Source: Methylocystis sp. (GTDB lineage: Bacteria > Pseudomonadota > Alphaproteobacteria > Rhizobiales > Beijerinckiaceae). Taken from it: a stretch of 34,172 nt of DNA. This document shows, piece by piece, positions 9,230 to 17,275 of this stretch. The stretch is from the NCBI RefSeq assembly GCF_021731785.1, contig NZ_JAKFWS010000121.1:1-34172 (forward strand). Reading direction: 5' to 3'. The notes below the pieces were generated by a model. That model saw nothing but the letters and a program-made list of their open reading frames with translations. It searched no databases and was not told the origin of the DNA. The position numbers were made by a program, and so were the translations under genes. Each line of letters opens with the position of its first letter. Position 1 is the first letter of the stretch.

Positions 9230-9702
9230 CGCTCGGCGTCGAGATCTGGACCGACGGCGCCTGCTCGGGCAATCCGGGGCCTGGCGGCTGGGGCGCGATT
9301 CTGCGCTTTGGCGATCGCGAAAGAGAGATCAACGGCGGTGAGCCGCTCACCACGAACAACCGCATGGAGTTGACGGCGGCGATCATGGCGCTCGAAACTC
9401 TGACGCGGCCTTGCGCGGTCGATCTCCACACTGATTCGCAATATTTGCGCGGCGGGATCACTTCATGGATCGCCGGCTGGAAGGCGCGCGGCTGGCGCAC
9501 CGCCGATCGGAAGCCGGTAAAAAACGTCGATCTATGGCAAAGGCTGGAAGCTGCGGCGGAACGGCATGCCGTCGACTGGCATTGGGTCAAGGGTCATTCG
9601 GGCCATGACATGAACGAGCGCGCCGACGAATTGGCGCGCGCCGGCATGGCGCCTTTCATCCCCGGCGGCCCGACGGCAAGCGCGCGCGCTTCATTGAAAT
9701 AG
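9226..9702 (+). CDS. rnhA: Ribonuclease HI
   Basis: Cleaves the RNA strand of RNA/DNA hybrids in the cytoplasm. It has 158 residues. All four catalytic carboxylates are in the E. coli positions: Asp10 ([16 protein letters not shown]), Glu48 (NNRMELTAA), Asp70 (HTDSQY) and Asp134 (NERADELA). His in VKGHSGH is also kept. The ATG overlaps the thrB stop codon (ATGA), implying coupled translation. Homologous sequence stops shortly after [11 protein letters not shown], leaving a short Ala/Arg tail. A terminator follows 60 bases later. Confidence 0.96.
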   Translation: MTLGVEIWTDGACSGNPGPGGWGAILRFGDREREINGGEPLTTNNRMELTAAIMALETLTRPCAVDLHTDSQYLRGGITSWIAGWKARGWRTADRKPVKNVDLWQRLEAAAERHAVDWHWVKGHSGHDMNERADELARAGMAPFIPGGPTASARASLK

Positions 9703-9761
9703 CCTTGTCGACGCGCTGACAAACCCTATCTCATAGTCGACCAGGACTCTTCTTCGCCTTT

Positions 9762-9788
9762 GGGGAGCGCGGCGCGGCCGCGTTCCCC
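9762..9788 (+). terminator. Intrinsic terminator of ispH-thrB-rnhA
   Basis: An 11-bp GC-rich stem (ggggagcgcgg, 9762-9772; ccgcgttcccc, 9778-9788; one G-T wobble) with a 5-base loop is followed by attttgctt. It lies 60 bases after the rnhA stop codon and would end the three-gene transcript. Confidence 0.75.
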
Positions 9789-9915
9789 ATTTTGCTTTGG
9801 AAATTCGATTGAGCTGTTGGCCATCATATTGACATGACGCCGCGCAAAGGAGCCATGTGCGGTTGAGTAAAGCGCGTCTTCGCTGATTCTCTCTTTGGTC
9901 GAGGGCAAGACGTCG

Positions 9916-11667
9916 ATGCACCTTCCCAAGAAATGGTGGATTGGGCTGCCGGTCCTTACGGGACTAGCCTATTTTGCTCAGCATGCGCTGACCGGTCCGA
10001 TGGAGGACGATCTGCGCGCCATGATCCTTTCCCGCACCGCAAAATCACCTGACGCGATCGACAGACCGCAGGTGCGCGTCGCTGGCCGCGACGTGATTCT
10101 CGCCGGCATTTCGCTGTCGCCCGATGTGAAAGCCCGTCTCCTGACGGCGTTGGGAGTCGAAACCCCCGCCCGACGAATCGTCGACGCGACCGAGCCGCTG
10201 TCGCGCGCAACCCCCTTCGTGCTGCGACTCGAACGTCACGGCGGCAAGGCCACGATTTCGGGCAACGTCCCGCCGACAGGCGCGCGCGAAAGGCTGCGCG
10301 AAGAGATCGCCGCCTTAGGTCTGGAAGTGAGCGACGCCGCCGCCTACGCCGACGGCGCGCCGCAATCCTTCGCCGATCTCGCCTCTTTCGCCGTCCGCCG
10401 ACTCGCCGAACTCGACCCTGCAACGACGACGATCACCGACGCCACGCTCTCAGTTGCAGGCGAGGCGCGCAGTGCGGCCGATTACGACAAGGCGCTCGCC
10501 GCGCTCAAGACGCCGCCGTTCGACGCGGCCGCCATAAAGGCCGCGGTGTCGCCGCCGCGCGTTTCGCCTTATGTGTTTTCCGCGGCGTTGCGCGACGGCA
10601 TAGTCAGCCTGTCAGGCCACCTGCCGAGCGATGATCTGCGCAAACAGGTCGTCGCGATGGCGGCTTCGGCGGGCGCCGGAGCTGCGGTCAGCGACGCTAC
10701 TCAGCTTGGCGCCGGCGCGCCGGAAGGAGACTTCGCCGGCGCGCTCGCATTCGCCGTGAGCCAACTCGGCAAGCTGTCGCAAGGCAAGGTCGTCGTGTCC
10801 GACGGCAAGATTTTTATCGAAGGGCAGGGACGCGAAAACATATTGGGCGCGACGATTCAGACCGACGCCAAAGCGCGCCTGCCATCGAGATTCGAGATTG
10901 CGCGCCTCGACGTCATGGCGGGTCCGGTCGCGCCTTATGTCTTTGACGCGCAGCGCGCCGGGGGAGAAGTGACGCTCTCGGGCTACGCGCCGGATGAGAC
11001 CGTCCGCAATCGTCTCGTCGAAACCGCGCGCAGGAGTTTTTTCGACGCTACGGTCATTGATCGCCTCGTCATCGCGAAGGGCGCGCCGCAGAATTTTGCG
11101 GAGGCGACGGATCATGCGCTCGCCGCGCTCGCGCGGCTCGACGAAGGCAAGCTTTCGATCAGCGACTCGACGGTCTCGCTCGCTGGCGTCGCGCGTCATC
11201 AGAACGCGCGCGCCGATATCGGAGCGGCATTCGGCGAGGGGCTTCCGCAAAGCTTCCGCGGCGACGCGCAACTCTCGACGCGCATCGTCGGCGCGCCGCT
11301 CGACGCTCGCGAATGCGGCGCGGCGCTGTCCCGGCTGATCGCCAAATCGCCGATCGTCTTCGCGTCGGACGATTCGACGATCGCGCCTGAATCCGCGCCG
11401 CTCATCGATGCGATCGCCGCGACGGCGCTGCGCTGTCAGGGAGCGTCGCTCGAAGTCGCGGCGCACACCGACAATGTCGGCATCGCGGAAGTCAACATGG
11501 GACGCAGCAAGCGTCGCGCCCAGGCGATCGTCGATCGTCTTTTGAAAGCCGGCGTCGACCCGTTCAGAGTAACGTCCGTCGGCTATGGCGGCGAGCGTTC
11601 GATCGCTCCCAATGACAGCGACGAAAATCGCGCGCGCAATCGTCGCGTCGAAATCGTCGTCAAGTAG
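9916..11667 (+). CDS. BON-repeat / OmpA-like peptidoglycan-binding envelope protein
   Basis: A protein of about 583 residues with one N-terminal membrane anchor (WWIGLPVLTGLAYFAQHAL). The central region repeats a BON-like module three times: ATISGNVPPTGARERLREE, VSLSGHLPSDDLRKQVVAM, VTLSGYAPDETVRNRLVET. Each is preceded by a V..Y.F or PFVLRLER strand. The C-terminal 120 residues are an OmpA-C domain (VAAHTDNVG, GRSKRRAQAIVDRLLKAGV, NRRVEIVVK), with the Asp and Arg that bind diaminopimelate in peptidoglycan. The layout resembles mycobacterial ArfA (BON-OmpA) but is longer. The ATG at 9916 follows gagggc; a TTG at 9895 is an alternative. It heads the run of genes to 17206. Confidence 0.82.
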   Translation: MHLPKKWWIGLPVLTGLAYFAQHALTGPMEDDLRAMILSRTAKSPDAIDRPQVRVAGRDVILAGISLSPDVKARLLTALGVETPARRIVDATEPLSRATPFVLRLERHGGKATISGNVPPTGARERLREEIAALGLEVSDAAAYADGAPQSFADLASFAVRRLAELDPATTTITDATLSVAGEARSAADYDKALAALKTPPFDAAAIKAAVSPPRVSPYVFSAALRDGIVSLSGHLPSDDLRKQVVAMAASAGAGAAVSDATQLGAGAPEGDFAGALAFAVSQLGKLSQGKVVVSDGKIFIEGQGRENILGATIQTDAKARLPSRFEIARLDVMAGPVAPYVFDAQRAGGEVTLSGYAPDETVRNRLVETARRSFFDATVIDRLVIAKGAPQNFAEATDHALAALARLDEGKLSISDSTVSLAGVARHQNARADIGAAFGEGLPQSFRGDAQLSTRIVGAPLDARECGAALSRLIAKSPIVFASDDSTIAPESAPLIDAIAATALRCQGASLEVAAHTDNVGIAEVNMGRSKRRAQAIVDRLLKAGVDPFRVTSVGYGGERSIAPNDSDENRARNRRVEIVVK

Positions 11668-11688
11668 CGTCAGAGAAGGAGAAAGCAG

Positions 11689-12465
11689 ATGGCGTATTTG
11701 CTGACGCTCGGCTGGCCCTGGTTCGCCGCCGCTTTCGCGCTTGGCGCGCTTGTCGGCTTTGCCACGACCTCGCAGGCGAAAGACTCGCCTGCTGCGCCCG
11801 GCTGGAACATTGTCGCGATCGCTGTGGCGCTTGCGGGCGCCGCCGCCGGGTCCTGGTTCGGGCTCGTTGAGGGCCGCGCCGCGCTGACGTTGGACATATT
11901 CCTTGTCGCCGCCGTCGCCTATCTCATCGGTCTGCCGATCGGCGGCGCGCTCAAGAGCGCACAGGCGGCTGCGCCAGCGCAGGCGGCCAAGCGGCCGATT
12001 GTCGTGCTTCGCAGCGCAACGGCTGAAATCCTTGAACCTGTCGTCGCGCCCTCGCCAGAACCGTTAGGAGACAGCGCCGCGACGGCTGAGCCCGTATCGC
12101 ATATGAGCGTCGAGCCAGCGTTGGCGGCGGCGGCCTCGGCCGCCAAGGCGTTGAACGAAAAAGCCGCGCAAATGCGCGCACCAAGCGGCGGTAAGGCCGC
12201 TGCGTCGCGTCCCGCGACGCTTCCCGCGCCGCGCGGCGGCGCGGCTGACGATCTCGCCAAGATCAAAGGGCTCGGACCGAAGAGCGTCGAGAAGCTGCAC
12301 GCCCTCGGCGTTTTCCACTATGATCAAATCGCCGCCTGGAGCGACGACAACGTCAAATGGATCGAATCGTCGATCGGCGCGGCGGGCCGGGTGACGCGCA
12401 GCGGCTGGGTCGAGCAGGCGCAAGCGCTGAGCGGCGGCGCCGATCGGAGCGCCGACGCGGCGTAG
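11689..12465 (+). CDS. Membrane protein with C-terminal helix-hairpin-helix domain
   Basis: This 258-residue protein has three N-terminal hydrophobic segments (about residues 5-25, 38-58, 64-84), a long Ala/Pro-rich linker, and a compact C-terminal domain. That domain contains DDLAKIKGLGPKSVEKLHALGVFHYDQIAAWSDDNVKWIE. This is the helix-hairpin-helix (DUF4332-like) module that in many proteobacteria is appended to membrane proteins and to NADH-dehydrogenase-like proteins. It is often annotated as a 5'-nuclease-like fold, but no catalytic residues are visible. The start is supported by a strong aaggag nine bases upstream. The gene lies 21 bases after the OmpA-like gene, so the two are co-transcribed. 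The function is unknown. Confidence 0.75.
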   Translation: MAYLLTLGWPWFAAAFALGALVGFATTSQAKDSPAAPGWNIVAIAVALAGAAAGSWFGLVEGRAALTLDIFLVAAVAYLIGLPIGGALKSAQAAAPAQAAKRPIVVLRSATAEILEPVVAPSPEPLGDSAATAEPVSHMSVEPALAAAASAAKALNEKAAQMRAPSGGKAAASRPATLPAPRGGAADDLAKIKGLGPKSVEKLHALGVFHYDQIAAWSDDNVKWIESSIGAAGRVTRSGWVEQAQALSGGADRSADAA

Positions 12466-12491
12466 CGCCGGAGAGAGACGAGTTCGCGCGT

Positions 12492-13274
12492 ATGCGTCAC
12501 GTTCCAAGCTTCGTCCTCATATGCGTCGCGTTCCTGTCGGCCGCCGACCTTCGCGCGCAGGACATGCTGCAAGGCGTCGATCTTGCGCAGCCGGCCTATT
12601 CCCAGGCTGAATTGACGCGCGCCGACGTCGAAGCGGCGCTGAAGCAACGCAAAAGCGGGAAGGTCGATCTCTCGCAGAAAAGCCTCAACGGGCTCGATCT
12701 TTCCGGACTCGATCTGCATGGCGTCGATTTTCGGGCGGCGCGCATGAACAAGACTCGTCTCGCCGGGGCGCGGCTCGACGATGCGATTCTCGATCAGGCG
12801 TGGCTCATCGAAGCCGACCTCTCCGGCGCATCGCTGAAAGGCGTGCGCGCCTTCGCGTCGCAAATGCAGCGGATGCGGGCCGACGGCGCCGATTTCGCTC
12901 ATGCGCGGCTCGCTGGAGACCTCACCGGCGCTTCGGCGCGCGGCGCCAATTTCAGCGACGCTGATCTTTCCGCCGACATGAAGAACCAGTCGATGGGCCT
13001 GATGCGCGCGGTGCTGCGCTCGGCCGCGCTCGAAGGCGCGCGTTTTCGCAACGCCAATCTTGCAAGCGCCGACCTTCGCTTTGCGAAAGCGATGCGCGCG
13101 GATTTCTCCAATGCAAATCTCAAGGGCGCCGACGCCGCCGGCGCGGATTTCACCGGCGCGAACTGGACCGGCGCGAAGACCGAAGGGCTTGACCTCGATT
13201 CCGCTGAGATCGACTTCGCCGCCCGGGCTGCGCTCTCGGGCGCGCAGAACCTCGATCGCGCCCGCATGAAATGA
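12492..13274 (+). CDS. Exported pentapeptide-repeat protein
   Basis: A 260-residue protein with a signal peptide (VPSFVLICVAFLSAADLRAQ). From about residue 58 to 245 it has runs of the A(D/N)LXX pentapeptide pattern, such as LDLSGLDLHGVDF, ADFSNANLKGADAAGADFTGANW. This pattern folds into a right-handed square beta-helix. The block is interrupted near KNQSMGLMRAV. An exported form is uncommon compared with the cytoplasmic Qnr-like ones. The frame is open upstream to 12357, but the ATG at 12492 places the signal peptide correctly. The last four bases overlap the start of the ROK kinase (ATGA). The partner is unknown; the neighbour genes suggest an envelope role. Confidence 0.78.
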   Translation: MRHVPSFVLICVAFLSAADLRAQDMLQGVDLAQPAYSQAELTRADVEAALKQRKSGKVDLSQKSLNGLDLSGLDLHGVDFRAARMNKTRLAGARLDDAILDQAWLIEADLSGASLKGVRAFASQMQRMRADGADFAHARLAGDLTGASARGANFSDADLSADMKNQSMGLMRAVLRSAALEGARFRNANLASADLRFAKAMRADFSNANLKGADAAGADFTGANWTGAKTEGLDLDSAEIDFAARAALSGAQNLDRARMK

Positions 13275-14194
13275 CGTGCGATATTGTGCGCATCGGCGTC
13301 GATCTCGGCGGCGCCAAGATCGAGGCGATTGCGCTCGGCGCCGACGGCGAAACTCTCGCACGCCGCCGTATCGCGACGCCCGCGCATGATTATACCGCGA
13401 TCGTGGCGGCGGTCGCGAAGCTCGTCGGCGACCTCGAATCCGACATCGGACGGCGCGGCGTCGTCGGCGTCGGCGCGCCTGGCGCGGTCTCGACCCATAC
13501 CGGCCTGGTGAAGAATTCCAACACCGTCGTCGTCAACGGCAAGCCGCTCGACGTCGATCTCGCGCAGGCGCTCGGACGGTCGGTGCGAATCGCCAACGAC
13601 GCCAATTGTTTCGCGCTGTCCGAGGCGGTCGACGGCGCCGGCCGCGGCGCCGGCGTGGTCTTCGGCGTTATTCTCGGCACCGGCGTCGGCGGCGGCGTGG
13701 TCGTCGACGGCAGGATCGTCGAGGGACGCAATCGCGTCGCCGGGGAATGGGGCCATACGCCGCTGCCATGGATGACCCCGCAGGAATATCCCGGCGCGCC
13801 CTGCTTTTGCGGACACAAAGGCTGCATCGAGACGTTTCTTTGCGGCGCGGGCCTATCGCGCGACTATGAGCAGCGCTCGGGCGCGCGGCGGCCTGCGACC
13901 GAAATCGCCGCGCTGGCGGCGGCGGGCGACGCTGGCGCGCGCGAGACCCTCGAGCGCTATCAGGACCGTCTGGCGCGGGCCCTGGCGATGGTGGTCGATC
14001 TGATCGATCCCGACGTGATCGTGCTCGGCGGGGGTCTTTCGAATATCTCGCGGCTCTATGAAGGTCTTGCGGCGCGCGTGGGGGAGAACGCCTTCACCGA
14101 CGCTTTCGACACGAAAATCCTGCCCAATGCGCATGGCGATTCAAGCGGCGTGCGCGGCGCGGCGTGGTTGTGGCGCGCCGGGGAGGCCGGCTGA
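13271..14194 (+). CDS. ROK family sugar kinase, probable fructokinase (Mak-like)
   Basis: ATP-dependent sugar kinase of 307 residues. The N-terminal phosphate-binding [12 protein letters not shown], the second ATP motif [12 protein letters not shown], and the sugar-binding [10 protein letters not shown] are present. The zinc motif of ROK proteins, [10 protein letters not shown], is complete. The GEWGH...MTPQEYPG spacing is that of Mak/fructokinase-type members rather than NagC repressors, and there is no DNA-binding helix. The ATG overlaps the pentapeptide-repeat gene stop codon (ATGA), indicating coupled translation. N-acetylglucosamine or glucose are also possible substrates. Confidence 0.87.
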   Translation: MTCDIVRIGVDLGGAKIEAIALGADGETLARRRIATPAHDYTAIVAAVAKLVGDLESDIGRRGVVGVGAPGAVSTHTGLVKNSNTVVVNGKPLDVDLAQALGRSVRIANDANCFALSEAVDGAGRGAGVVFGVILGTGVGGGVVVDGRIVEGRNRVAGEWGHTPLPWMTPQEYPGAPCFCGHKGCIETFLCGAGLSRDYEQRSGARRPATEIAALAAAGDAGARETLERYQDRLARALAMVVDLIDPDVIVLGGGLSNISRLYEGLAARVGENAFTDAFDTKILPNAHGDSSGVRGAAWLWRAGEAG

Positions 14195-14289
14195 GCGGGC
14201 CGGGCGCGCCGGCGCCGTTCCCTCCGGCCGCGCGCCGGTGTATGCGAAAAGAGTCGTGGCGGCTGCGGACGAACGCGAGGGGAGTTGCG

Positions 14290-15093
14290 ATGGGCGCCGC
14301 CGGAGAGCAATCGAGTAACGGGAAGAAGCCCTTCGCCAAGCTGGCCTTTCTCGCCTCGGGCGCGCCGGAGGCGGAAGAAGCCCGACAGCGCCTCGTCGAA
14401 AAATACGGCGACTGCCCGCCTGAAGAGGCCGATTGCATCGTCGCGCTCGGCGGCGACGGCCTCATGCTGCGTACGCTGCATCGGTTCATGGACGCCGGTA
14501 AGCCGATCTACGGCATGAACCGCGGCTCGGTCGGCTTTCTGATGAATCAGTATCGCGAGAGCGGGTTGCGCAAGCGGATCGCCGAAGCCAAATCCTCGAT
14601 CATCCACCCGCTGCTGATGCACGCCATCAATGTGCGCGGCGACGAGTTTTCGGCCCACGCCATCAACGAGGTATCGCTGCTGCGCCAGACCTCGCAGATC
14701 GCCAAGCTGCGCATTCTGGTCAACGGCCAGGAACGTATGCCGGAGCTGGTGACTGACGGCGTGCTGGTGTCGACGCCCGCCGGCTCCACCGCTTATAATC
14801 TTTCCGCCAATGGCCCGATCCTGCCGCTCGACGCGCCGCTGATGGCGCTAACGCCGATCTCGGCCTTCCGCCCGCGGCGCTGGCATGGCGCTCTGCTACC
14901 GGACGCCGCCAAGGTGCGCATCGAAGTGCTGGACGCGGGTAAGCGCGCCGTCTCCGTCGTCGCCGATCATGACGAATTCCGCGACCTTGCTTATGTGGAC
15001 GTTGAGATGGACCACGAAACCGCGCTGATCCTGCTCCACGACCCCGGCCATTCGCTGGAAGAGCGGATCCTGCGCGAACAATTCGGATATTGA
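14290..15093 (+). CDS. nadK: NAD kinase
   Basis: Phosphorylates NAD to NADP. It has 267 residues from the ATG at 14290, which follows gaggggag at good spacing. The frame itself opens at 14164 with Arg-rich non-homologous sequence that overlaps the kinase gene before it. The GGDG diphosphate-binding motif is at residues 54-57. The NE of INEVSLLRQ and the glycine-rich [20 protein letters not shown] block are intact, as is SFRPR-like SAFRPRRW. The stop codon abuts the ATG of the next gene. It sits within a co-directional run of envelope and redox genes. Confidence 0.93.
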   Translation: MGAAGEQSSNGKKPFAKLAFLASGAPEAEEARQRLVEKYGDCPPEEADCIVALGGDGLMLRTLHRFMDAGKPIYGMNRGSVGFLMNQYRESGLRKRIAEAKSSIIHPLLMHAINVRGDEFSAHAINEVSLLRQTSQIAKLRILVNGQERMPELVTDGVLVSTPAGSTAYNLSANGPILPLDAPLMALTPISAFRPRRWHGALLPDAAKVRIEVLDAGKRAVSVVADHDEFRDLAYVDVEMDHETALILLHDPGHSLEERILREQFGY

Positions 15094-15393
15094 ATGCCCC
15101 CGTCTGCGATCAAACCGTTCCGCCGCCACATCTTCGTCTGCGTCAACAAGCGCGACGGCAAGCCGGCCTGTGAGGACCACGACGCCAAGGCGGCGCTGGC
15201 CAAGGCTAAGGAGGCGATGAAGGCGCTGCCCTTCTCCAAGCGCGACGGCGTGCGGCTGTCGCAGTCTGGCTGCCTCGGCCAGTGCGAGCACGGACCGGTC
15301 GCGGTCGTCTATCCATCGGGGAAATGGATCAGCTATGCGTCGGCCGACGAGCTGGTGCACTTCGTTCTGGAAGCGATAGAGGCGGCGGACTGA
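15094..15393 (+). CDS. Thioredoxin-fold 2Fe-2S ferredoxin-like protein
   Basis: A 99-residue protein of the thioredoxin-like 2Fe-2S family. Its four cluster cysteines have the expected layout: Cys16 (HIFVCVNKR), Cys26, Cys60 and Cys64 (SGCLGQCEHGP). The sequence YPSGKWISYA after the last pair is also typical. It starts on the base after the nadK stop codon, so translation is probably coupled. Such small proteins are thought to carry electrons, but the partner reductase or acceptor is not evident here. Pairing with nadK fits an NADPH-linked role only by association. Confidence 0.88.
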   Translation: MPPSAIKPFRRHIFVCVNKRDGKPACEDHDAKAALAKAKEAMKALPFSKRDGVRLSQSGCLGQCEHGPVAVVYPSGKWISYASADELVHFVLEAIEAAD

Positions 15394-15476
15394 TCAGCGG
15401 CCTGGGGGCCGGCGGACCCAGCGCGGCGCGAGCATGATAGAAGTGGGCCGAAGTTCACCCCAAGCCGCCCAATGTC

Positions 15477-16205
15477 ATGCGCGCCTGTTTGATCCTTAAC
15501 TTCGACGCCGGCGATCAGGAGTTCGCCGCGGCGCTCGAGTGCGACGCCGACGCGCTGCTGGTGCGGCTTGGTCCCTGCGCCGAAGACGACGCGCGGCGCG
15601 GCGCCCGCGCGCGCGCCGGCGCGCTTATCAACACGGCGCGGCGAAAGGGCGGGGCGCCGACGCTCTTCGTCGAAGTCGCGTCGCTCGACAGCGACCTCGT
15701 CGAGGCTGACCTCGACGCGCTGTTCGGACCCGGTCCGGACGGCGTTTTTCTGCCCTGCTGCGACGGCGCCGCCAAGCTGCAGCGCCTGGCGGTCAAGCTC
15801 GCCGTGCGCGAGGCGCAGGCCGGTCTCGCCGACGGCGCGACCAGGATCGGCGCCTTTGTCGGCTCAGACGCCGGCGGCATTCCGGCGCTGCGCAGCTTCG
15901 TCGGCGCGTCGCCGCGTCTCGCGGCGCTGGCGTTCGACGAAGCGGGGCTGCGCGCCGCGATGCGCCTCGCCGACGGCGCCGGCGCCGCCATCGAGACGGC
16001 GCGGGCGATGGTCGTGCTGGCGGCGGCCTCGGCCGGCGTTCCGGGCCTCGCGCCCCCCATCGAGACCGGGGCAGAGGCCGCCTATGCGGCGGCTCGCCGC
16101 GACGGCTTTACCGGCGCGATGGCCCTTTATCCGGGGCAGGTCGCGGCCATCCGCGACATCTTCCCAGCGGGCGAGAATCGACAAAAACCGAATTCGCCGG
16201 CATAG
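15477..16205 (+). CDS. CitE/HpcH-like aldolase-fold protein, probably catalytically inactive
   Basis: A 242-residue protein with the skeleton of the citrate-lyase-beta/HpcH family. ADALLVRLG, then TLFVEVASLDSDLVEADLDAL, then DGVFLPCCDGAAKLQRL, then SPRLAALAFDEAGLRAAM and AIETARAMVVLAAASAG follow in the family's order. The motif that normally reads LPK-x-E (metal-binding glutamate) here reads LPCCDG. The N-terminal LEDAV metal/CoA segment is missing, and the protein is about 40-50 residues short. It may be a diverged enzyme or a non-catalytic paralogue. It lies eight bases before the next gene and 83 bases after the ferredoxin gene. Confidence 0.6.
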   Translation: MRACLILNFDAGDQEFAAALECDADALLVRLGPCAEDDARRGARARAGALINTARRKGGAPTLFVEVASLDSDLVEADLDALFGPGPDGVFLPCCDGAAKLQRLAVKLAVREAQAGLADGATRIGAFVGSDAGGIPALRSFVGASPRLAALAFDEAGLRAAMRLADGAGAAIETARAMVVLAAASAGVPGLAPPIETGAEAAYAAARRDGFTGAMALYPGQVAAIRDIFPAGENRQKPNSPA

Positions 16206-16213
16206 ACAGACCG

Positions 16214-17206
16214 ATGAGCAAGGTCAGATCGGGCGCGCTTGGCGGGGTCGCCACGGCGGCGTTCTTGAGCGCGGCGGTTGTTTCGGCGCCGGCGCATGCG
16301 CAGCAGCAGGCGCCCCATCATCCCCGTCCGCCGCATGGCGCTACAGAATCTGCCGGACCGCCGCAGCCAGCCGCGAAACTGTCGATGCTGCGGCTGAGCG
16401 CGACGCTTGCGGCCAACGATCCGCAGCCGGTCCGTTCGGGCCTCGTCTGGCGCGTCTTCGAGGAACGCGCCCAGCCCGACGGCTCGCATAAGCTTGTGGC
16501 GCAATCCGAGGAGGCGGCCCCGACTCTGCCACTGCCGGACGGCGCCTACATCGTTCACGCCGCCTATGGCCTGGCGGGCGTCACCCGCCGCGTCGCTATC
16601 GAAGGCGGCAATGTGTCCGAGCGGATCGCGCTGAACGCCGGCGGGCTCAGGCTGATCGACAAGCTGGGCGACGCGCAGATTCCGGCGCAGCGGCTGTCAA
16701 TTTCGATTTATGTGCCCGAACGCGGCAATTCCGAAGCGAAGCTCATTCTCGCCAACGCCAAGTCGGACGAGATGATCTGCCTCCCGGAGGGCGCCTATCA
16801 TGTCGTGTCGAAATTGCTCGATACGGGCCAGGGCGCCCAGGGCGGGACCAACGACACCAATTCCGTCGTTACGGCGGATCTCAAGGTCCCTGCGGGCAAG
16901 CTGATCGAAGCGACCCTGCGCCATCGCGCGGCGACGATGACCTTGAAGCTCGTCAAACAGCCGGGCGGCGAGGCGCTCGCCAACACGAGCTTCTCCGTGC
17001 TGACCCCCGGCGGCGACGTCATCCGTGAAATGATCGGCGCCTTCCCGTCGCTCGTGCTGGCTGAAGGCGAATATGTCGCCATCGCGCGCCACGAGGGCAA
17101 AACCTATCAGGGAACCTTTCGCGTGCAGTCGACCAAGGACGCGGACGTCGAAATTCTGATCCGCGATCAGCCGCATAATCACGCCGACGAGGAACATCCT
17201 CAATAA
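16214..17206 (+). CDS. Secreted beta-rich protein with two related repeats, function unknown
   Basis: A 330-residue protein with a clear signal peptide (ATAAFLSAAVVSAPAHA, cleaved near residue 29) and a His/Pro-rich linker. Two segments look alike. Residues of about 75-140 (SGLVWRVFEER..., LPLPDGAYIVHAAYGLAGVTRRVAIEGG) match about 250-318 (TSFSVLTPGG..., LVLAEGEYVAIARHEGKTYQGTFRVQS). Both have the pattern of a strand, an acidic/proline turn, then G.Y......G, as in carboxypeptidase-regulatory or Ig-like domains. A middle segment (PEGAYHVVSKLLD) is a weaker third copy. The C-terminus is His/Asp/Glu-rich. I know no named function; periplasmic or surface location is likely. Confidence 0.7.
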   Translation: MSKVRSGALGGVATAAFLSAAVVSAPAHAQQQAPHHPRPPHGATESAGPPQPAAKLSMLRLSATLAANDPQPVRSGLVWRVFEERAQPDGSHKLVAQSEEAAPTLPLPDGAYIVHAAYGLAGVTRRVAIEGGNVSERIALNAGGLRLIDKLGDAQIPAQRLSISIYVPERGNSEAKLILANAKSDEMICLPEGAYHVVSKLLDTGQGAQGGTNDTNSVVTADLKVPAGKLIEATLRHRAATMTLKLVKQPGGEALANTSFSVLTPGGDVIREMIGAFPSLVLAEGEYVAIARHEGKTYQGTFRVQSTKDADVEILIRDQPHNHADEEHPQ

Positions 17207-17207
17207 A

Positions 17208-17233
17208 AAGCCGCCCGGCGAACCGGGCGGCTT
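17208..17233 (-). terminator. Intrinsic terminator of the barrel gene
   Basis: A perfect 11-bp stem (arms 17208-17218 and 17223-17233, core ccgcccgg/ccgggcgg) with a cgaa/ttcg tetraloop. Read on the minus strand it is followed by tttattg after the stem, giving a T-rich tail about 40 bases past the barrel gene stop codon. The plus-strand gene ends just before it and may use it too, though with no T-tract. Confidence 0.85.
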
Positions 17234-17241
17234 ACTGACGC

Positions 17242-17275
17242 GCTTGGGAACCAGGTCTGCTTGGGAACCAGGTCT
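17242..17275. repeat. 17-bp perfect tandem duplication
   Basis: gcttgggaaccaggtct occurs twice without a gap (17242-17258 and 17259-17275). The second copy ends inside the minus-strand barrel gene stop codon (TAG at 17276-17274), so both copies lie almost entirely in its 3' untranslated segment, before the terminator. Confidence 0.95.

Noticed and set aside
12899-13816. Minus-strand frame of 305 codons opposite the pentapeptide and ROK genes.
   Set aside because: It spans two real plus-strand genes and mirrors the pentapeptide periodicity.
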